NCBI GenBank assembly: GCA_947626435.1
Contig: CANQSB010000004.1
Span: 1-64,000, forward strand
DNA: 64,000 nucleotides
Reading direction: 5' to 3'
From: an uncultured Lachnospiraceae bacterium
GTDB lineage: Bacteria > Bacillota > Clostridia > Lachnospirales > Lachnospiraceae
Below are positions 58,720 through 64,000 of the stretch, in pieces (positions within the stretch are counted from its first letter, which is position 1; each line of letters begins with the position of its first letter). Below the pieces are notes generated by a model. The model did no database searches. It was not told the DNA's origin and saw only the letters and a program-made list of their open reading frames with translations. The position numbers and the translations under genes were made by a program.

Positions 58720-58895
58720 TGAATAAAATTTACGACAAAGGTTGTGGTATTGATGCGCACAAAAAGCTTATCGTTGCCTGCTTCTGGTGCGGCAGAAAGC
58801 AGGAAGTATGTGACTTTGGTGCAACAACCAAAGAACTCCTTGAACTGATTGATTGGCTTAAGGAAGGCGGATGTGAAGTAGCCGCTATGGAGTAG
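58720..58895 (+). pseudogene. IS110-family transposase N-terminal remnant
   Basis: MNKIYDKGCGIDAHKKLIVACFWCGRKQEVCDFGATTKELLELIDWLKEGGCEVAAME, stop exactly where STGSYW is expected. Confidence 0.85.
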
Positions 58896-58898
58896 GCT

Positions 58899-59480
58899 TT
58901 ATATAGATTTCTCACATTCTGCGCTAAGCATACCAAGTTTAAAATGTTTACGGCAGAGTGCGACGTAGCTGTCGTTTGCACCCAGCATTACCTGTTCGCC
59001 GTTCCTTACAATGCCGTCGGCGTTGTAGCGGGCGTTGCAGGTTGCCTTTTTGCCGCACCAGCATACTGTCTTTATCTCATGTATTGTGTCGGCTATCGCT
59101 ATTAGGCGTTCACTGCCCGTGAAAAGGTTGTTTTGGAAGTCAGCCCTAAGTCCATAGCAGACTACGGGCACATCCATAAAGTCGACTATATCCGAGAGAA
59201 AGTCTATCTGCTCCTTTGTCGCAAACTGTACCTCGTCGACTATTATGCAGTCATAGCCTTTTATTTCGTCCTCGCTCATCTGCTGCAGTTCGCCGAGCAA
59301 TATACAGTCCATTTCAAGGCCTATTCGTGAGCGGATTTTTCTTGCACCGTCGCGCGTGTCTGCTTCAGTCTTGCACAGAAGCGCGCGCTGTCCGACCTCC
59401 TCATAATTGAAATGCGTCATAAGTGCGTTTGCCGTCTTCGAACTGTTCATCGCACCGTAGTAATAATATAATTTTGCCAT
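58899..59480 (-). CDS. tdk: Thymidine kinase
   Basis: YYYGAMNSSKTANAL, DCIIVDEVQFATKEQ, zinc-binding CWCGKKATCNAR. Confidence 0.96.
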   Translation of the reverse strand: MAKLYYYYGAMNSSKTANALMTHFNYEEVGQRALLCKTEADTRDGARKIRSRIGLEMDCILLGELQQMSEDEIKGYDCIIVDEVQFATKEQIDFLSDIVDFMDVPVVCYGLRADFQNNLFTGSERLIAIADTIHEIKTVCWCGKKATCNARYNADGIVRNGEQVMLGANDSYVALCRKHFKLGMLSAECEKSI

Positions 59481-59507
59481 AAAAATCTCTCCCGTTAAAC
59501 GAAATAA

Positions 59508-59536
59508 GCTGCCGCACTAAGGATTAGCGCAGCAGC
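59508..59536 (-). terminator. Stem-loop downstream of tRNA-Leu
   Basis: GCTGCcGCaCTAAggaTTAGcGCaGCAGC. Confidence 0.65.
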
Positions 59537-59546
59537 CCTTTTATAA

Positions 59547-59626
59547 TGCGGATAACAGGACTTGAACCTGCACGGTCTCCCACCAGAACCTAAATCTGGC
59601 GCGTCTGCCACTTCCGCCATATCCGC
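59547..59626 (-). tRNA. tRNA-Leu (anticodon TAG)
   Basis: Minus strand gcggatatggcggaagtggcagacgcgccagattTAGgttctgg...ggttcaagtcctgttatccgca. Confidence 0.93.
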
Positions 59627-59766
59627 ATACGTTAGAGATTAATATATCAAATCATAAAATAAATGTCAAGCGCGAAATTAATTCAAAACATTAACTTATT
59701 GCAATCTTGCACCATTAATGATAAAATAAAAAACAAAAGCAAACAACAAACAGGAGGAAACACAAA

Positions 59767-60318
59767 ATGAAAAAAGCCGGCATCTTTTTCGCAGACGGAT
59801 TTGAAGAAATAGAAGCGCTCACAGTAGTAGACCTGCTCCGACGCGCAGGCATAGAAGCAGTATGCGTTTCAACCGCCAATACCCCGGACGCAACAGGCAG
59901 CCACAACATCAAAGTCGCAATGGACACCACAATCGACCAGCTTGACTTTGACAGCCTCGACGTAATAGTATGCCCCGGTGGAATGCCAGGCACAAAAAAT
60001 CTCGAAAAATGCGATAAACTTACACAAAAAATAAAAGAATTTTACGACAGCAAAAAACTCATAGCCGCTATATGTGCAGCCCCTATGATATTCGGGCATA
60101 TGGGCCTGCTAAAGGATAAAGAAGCCTGCATATACCCCGATATGGAAGACGAACTAATCGGCGCAAAAGTAGTATACGATAAAGTAGTCAAGACAGATAA
60201 CATCATCACAAGCCGCGGAATGGGCACAGCAATCCCTTTCGGGCTTGAGATAATCGCATCACTTGCAGGCAGAAGCGCGGCAGAAAGCCTCGCAAAAAAA
60301 ATCGTCTACGCGGACTGA
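59767..60318 (+). CDS. DJ-1/PfpI family protein
   Basis: FFADGFEEIEALTVVDLLRRAGI, VCPGGMPG, IAAICAAPMIFG. Confidence 0.93.
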   Translation: MKKAGIFFADGFEEIEALTVVDLLRRAGIEAVCVSTANTPDATGSHNIKVAMDTTIDQLDFDSLDVIVCPGGMPGTKNLEKCDKLTQKIKEFYDSKKLIAAICAAPMIFGHMGLLKDKEACIYPDMEDELIGAKVVYDKVVKTDNIITSRGMGTAIPFGLEIIASLAGRSAAESLAKKIVYAD

Positions 60319-60350
60319 TTAATAAAACCAATTGACGGCGGATTTTTATT

Positions 60351-61154
60351 ATGATTACAGAACCGGAATTTGACCGCATAGTGCGCTATGTAAAGCGCAA
60401 GGCGGGAATAAATCTTGTAGAAAAGCACGTGCTGGTGCAGGGACGGCTTGAAAATTACATACAGCGCAACGGCTACGCGTCATATAACGAATTTATGGAT
60501 TTGGTAGAGCGCTTCCCCACAGGTCAGGAGGCAAAAGATTTGATGAATATGCTCACCACAAACCATACATATTTCTGGCGCGAGTACGAGCAGTTTTTGT
60601 ATCTCAAGCAGGAGGTATTTCCATATCTTCGCAAAAAGACAGAAAGCACAAAGGACTGGCGCATATGGTGCGCGGCATCGTCGTCAGGAGAGGAAGCGTA
60701 CACGCTTGCAATGCTCTGCATGGACTTTCTGGGATTGGAGCATCCCCAATGGGACACAAAAGTGCTCGCCACAGACATTGACACAAACGTGCTCGAGCAG
60801 GCAATAAAAGGAGTATATACGAAGGATTCCGTCGAGCAGCTTCCGCACCAGTATGTACGCCGCTTTTTCAAGCGGATAAATGACATAGAGTATAGGGTTA
60901 CGGACGAACTGAAAAAAGAAGTGATTTTCAGACAGTTCAACCTCATGCACCAGCTTCCTTTCAGGAAACCGCTTCATGTGGTGTTTTTGAGAAACGTTAT
61001 GATATATTTCGACGAGCCGACCAAGGAAAAGCTGCTGCATAACATATATGAAAAGATGGAGCCGGGCGGCTATCTTTTCATAGGCTCGACAGAGTCGCTC
61101 AGCCAGAATAATACGGAATTTCAATATATAAAACCGGCCATATACCGCAAATAA
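60351..61154 (+). CDS. cheR: CheR-type protein-glutamate methyltransferase
   Basis: WCAASSSGEEAYTLAML, ATDIDTNVLEQA, FLRNVMIYFDEPTKEKLL. Confidence 0.93.
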   Translation: MITEPEFDRIVRYVKRKAGINLVEKHVLVQGRLENYIQRNGYASYNEFMDLVERFPTGQEAKDLMNMLTTNHTYFWREYEQFLYLKQEVFPYLRKKTESTKDWRIWCAASSSGEEAYTLAMLCMDFLGLEHPQWDTKVLATDIDTNVLEQAIKGVYTKDSVEQLPHQYVRRFFKRINDIEYRVTDELKKEVIFRQFNLMHQLPFRKPLHVVFLRNVMIYFDEPTKEKLLHNIYEKMEPGGYLFIGSTESLSQNNTEFQYIKPAIYRK

Positions 61155-61200
61155 TGCGAAAAAATATCAAATACGGGGAATTTTATGTAGGAGGCAGGCA

Positions 61201-62226
61201 ATGAGGGGATTGAGGCTATTGATTGTGACGGCAAGCCTTGAGCTTGGACGCGTCCTCAAACAGATTGTCAGCAAGGATAACCAGCTTGTGATTGCCGCCG
61301 AGGCGAATAATGCCTATATTGCAAGGGACAAGATACTTGAGTGCAAGCCGGACGTAATGCTTATCACAAATGATTTGCCGAGAATGTCAGGCATTACGTT
61401 CCTCAGTAAGCTTATGCCGCAGTATCCTGTTCCTACAGTGATGATTGCGTCACCGGCGCTTGAAAGCAAGGCGTACGAGGCAGGCGTGGCGGACTTTATT
61501 CCTTTCGATGAAAGCCGGGAAAATATAAAAAACGCGGCAGGCGAGCTCAGCAGTCGGTCAATATGCGACAGGCTGAAAAAAGCGGTTTATCCCGAATGGG
61601 ATAAGCTTGCCGTAAACAGCAAGGGAATGATAAAGCTGGATTCCAATTCAAAGGTAAGGTCAGTCATAGCAATGGGGGCTTCTACAGGCGGTACCGAGGC
61701 GCTTGCCACAGTTTTAAGCGGGCTGCGCAAGGATATACCGGGAATTGTGATAGTGCAGCATATGCCCGAGGGTTTTACCCAGATGTATGCCCAAAGACTC
61801 AACAACGAATGTGAGATTACGGTTAAGGAGGCAAAAACGGGGGATACCGTCATAAAAGGACAGGCGCTTCTGGCGCCGGGCGATAAGCATCTCAGGCTTA
61901 TAAAGGTGAATGGGGTCTATCAGGTGGAATGCAGCGCAGGACCCAAGGTAAGCGGGCACTGTCCGTCAGTAGACGTACTGTTTAAATCAGTGGCGAAATC
62001 GGCAGGCAGAGATGCCGTAGGAATACTTCTCACAGGAATGGGACGTGACGGAGCGCAAGGGCTTCTTGAAATGAGGAAAGCGGGCGCACTTACGATAGGG
62101 CAGGATGAAAAAACATGTATAGTATACGGTATGCCCAAAGCCGCATATGACTTAGGCGCGGTGACTTGGCAGGCGCCACTTGAAAACATAGCTCAAAAGC
62201 TTTATTATATATTAGATAAAAAATAA
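61201..62226 (+). CDS. cheB: CheB-type methylesterase with degenerate receiver domain
   Basis: Catalytic MGASTGGTEAL, IVQHMPEGF, GILLTGMGRDGAQG; receiver has IVTA in place of VDD and LITNDLPRMSG in place of LDVEMPRMDG. Confidence 0.9.
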   Translation: MRGLRLLIVTASLELGRVLKQIVSKDNQLVIAAEANNAYIARDKILECKPDVMLITNDLPRMSGITFLSKLMPQYPVPTVMIASPALESKAYEAGVADFIPFDESRENIKNAAGELSSRSICDRLKKAVYPEWDKLAVNSKGMIKLDSNSKVRSVIAMGASTGGTEALATVLSGLRKDIPGIVIVQHMPEGFTQMYAQRLNNECEITVKEAKTGDTVIKGQALLAPGDKHLRLIKVNGVYQVECSAGPKVSGHCPSVDVLFKSVAKSAGRDAVGILLTGMGRDGAQGLLEMRKAGALTIGQDEKTCIVYGMPKAAYDLGAVTWQAPLENIAQKLYYILDKK

Positions 62227-62242
62227 AAGGGAGAGAAAAAGT

Positions 62243-62635
62243 ATGAGAATATTGATTGCTGAGGACGATTTTGCAAGCAGAAAGGTAATCTTAAAGTTCC
62301 TTTCAGCATACGGCGACTGCGATGTGACTGTTGACGGCATGGAGGCGATAGACGCTTTTATGATGGCTCTTGAGGAGGGCAATCCGTATGACCTTATATG
62401 CCTTGACGTCATGATGCCCATAATGGACGGCTATCAGGCGCTTAAAAACATAAGGGACATCGAGAAGGAGCAGAATGTTCCGGAGGACAAGGCGGTAAAA
62501 GCCATTATGACTACCGCGCTGAATGAGGAGAAAAACGTCAAAAAAGCATTTGAGCTTGGCTGTACCGTATATTGCGGCAAGCCCATCGACATGGAAAAGC
62601 TGAAAAGCACGTTGGAAACAATAGGGCTTATTTAG
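62243..62635 (+). CDS. CheY-like single-domain response regulator
   Basis: ILIAEDDFAS, LICLDVMMPIMDGYQ, CGKPID. Confidence 0.93.
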   Translation: MRILIAEDDFASRKVILKFLSAYGDCDVTVDGMEAIDAFMMALEEGNPYDLICLDVMMPIMDGYQALKNIRDIEKEQNVPEDKAVKAIMTTALNEEKNVKKAFELGCTVYCGKPIDMEKLKSTLETIGLI

Positions 62636-62694
62636 CGTGCGTAAGGCCTGCGTGGGATATAACGCCGCAAATGGCGGCAGAATGAGAGGAAACT

Positions 62695-63225
62695 ATGGAA
62701 GAAAATATTCAGGAGTTAGAGCATGAGCTTGAGCTTGAAATGCAGGGGGACGTCAGGCGGGGCAAATATATGACTTTTCCCATCGGTCCGGACGTATTCG
62801 GAGTGGAGCTCAAATATGTGAATGAGATTATACAGATGCAGCCAATTGCGCCATTTCCGGAGGTTGAGGAGTTTATCAAGGGACTTATAAACCTGAGAGG
62901 AAAGATAATACCCGTTATTGACGTGGCGGAGCGCTTCGGCAAGGAAAAGTTTGAATACAATGACCGCACCTGCATTATCGTCATTGAGGTTCAGGGCGTG
63001 GAGGTAGGGCTTATCATACCGAGCATAGCGGAGGTCGTATCAATAGACGAGGAGAACATACTTCCGCCGCCTAATATCTCACATGCGCCGTCAGCGAGCA
63101 AATTTATTCATGGCATTGGCAAAGTGGGCGACAGCGTAAAGCTTCTGCTTGACCCCGTAAAGATTTTGAGTGATGACTCTCTTGATTTCACAAAGGAGCA
63201 GGAAAATGAGGAAGACGAGGCGTAA
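62695..63225 (+). CDS. CheW-type adaptor protein
   Basis: YMTFPIGPDVFGVELKYVNEII, GLINLRGKIIPVIDVAERFG. Confidence 0.92.
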   Translation: MEENIQELEHELELEMQGDVRRGKYMTFPIGPDVFGVELKYVNEIIQMQPIAPFPEVEEFIKGLINLRGKIIPVIDVAERFGKEKFEYNDRTCIIVIEVQGVEVGLIIPSIAEVVSIDEENILPPPNISHAPSASKFIHGIGKVGDSVKLLLDPVKILSDDSLDFTKEQENEEDEA

Positions 63226-63278
63226 TAAGTGCATAGCTTTCGGGGTTATCCGGTTATAAATGTAGCATGGGGGATTAA

Positions 63279-64000
63279 ATGTTAAAAAATCGTGAAGAAC
63301 TTTTGTATTATGCTTTGAATAACAGTCAGGAATGTATTATAAGGTATGATGGACATGGGTGCATAAGCTTTTGCAATGAGAGGCTTCTCGGGCTTACAGG
63401 CTATGCGCCAAGCGAGCTCGTGGGCGCTTATGTGGGGGAGCTTTTTCAGGACACGTTTGAAATCGTTGACAACCATGTGCAGCTCAAAAAGGCATATTCC
63501 CACATGGAAATCATAGAGACTGATATATATAGAAAAAACAAAACCTGCTTTCCCGTAGAGATGAGGATACTCGCCGAGGAGTATGATGGGAGAGAGGTTT
63601 TTATATGTACGGCGGTAGACATGACGCGCTACAAGGAGAGCCTGCGCAAGGTAGAGGAGACTACCCTGAAGCTGCAGGATTCCATGAAAGCAAGGGACGC
63701 GTTTGTCGCAAATGTGACGCATGAGCTGCGCACGCCCGTAAACGGCATAAAGGGTCATACGGAGCTTTTGATGGAGCAGGAGACGGATTTTCAAAAAAGC
63801 AATTATTTAAAAATGATACTTGACTGCTGCAGCACGATGGAGGGCATAATAAACAATATCCTTGATTTCTCTAAGCTTGAGGCGGGCAAATTTCAACTTG
63901 ACGAGAAGCCGTTTTCATTTTATGATTTTATGTCAAAAATGGAAAAAATGTTTAGTATGCTTACTATGCGCAAAGGGCTCAGGTTTATGCTGAACGTCGA
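63279..64000 (+). CDS. PAS-domain sensor histidine kinase, 3' truncated by window edge
   Basis: Manual translation from ATG 63279: MLKNREELLYYALNNSQECIIRYDGHG...FVANVTHELRTPVNGIKGHTELLM...NILDFSKLEAGKF; open to window end, absent from ORF track. Confidence 0.9.
   Translation, partial: MLKNREELLYYALNNSQECIIRYDGHGCISFCNERLLGLTGYAPSELVGAYVGELFQDTFEIVDNHVQLKKAYSHMEIIETDIYRKNKTCFPVEMRILAEEYDGREVFICTAVDMTRYKESLRKVEETTLKLQDSMKARDAFVANVTHELRTPVNGIKGHTELLMEQETDFQKSNYLKMILDCCSTMEGIINNILDFSKLEAGKFQLDEKPFSFYDFMSKMEKMFSMLTMRKGLRFMLNV

Noticed and set aside
1-64000. Prophage, restriction-modification, abortive infection or toxin-antitoxin islands
   Set aside because: No integrase, structural phage, methylase/nuclease or convincing TA pair recognised; SNF2 helicase with SWIM stands alone and is common in Firmicutes.

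Overview
Chromosomal window that looks like a low-to-mid GC anaerobic Firmicute of the Lachnospiraceae type (inferred from gene content; not tested by search). Contents in order: two tRNAs; a maltose/maltodextrin ABC importer with a lipoprotein alpha-amylase; a CydDC-like ABC exporter pair and nspC; ptb-buk (reverse strand); a PadR/DUF1700-like pair; a four-gene two-component cassette; a mixed metabolic and ABC exporter region; a short patch of decayed genes (DUF3800, HD-domain); a SNF2 helicase; two tandem ECF-sigma/DUF4179 modules; an MBOAT/SGNH O-acyltransferase pair; a complete trpEGDCFBA operon behind a tryptophan-type T-box; apt-relA-MBL-hemZ; tdk; a tRNA-Leu; and a chemosensory cluster running off the end. 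I do not see a convincing undescribed multi-gene system. Observations most worth a second look: (1) two IS110 transposase remnants about 52 kb apart that are complementary and oriented as if an inversion split one gene; (2) a dispersed palindromic noncoding element in two diverged copies; (3) an 11-G tract inside the MBOAT gene; (4) a CheB whose receiver domain lacks the phosphorylation residues; (5) a stand-alone S8-protease prodomain; (6) 70-71 bp tandem repeats between trpE and trpG plus an inverted repeat over the trp promoter; (7) a promoter/three-hairpin/terminator leader in front of a DUF3800 pseudogene; (8) an AraC regulator split by one in-frame stop.
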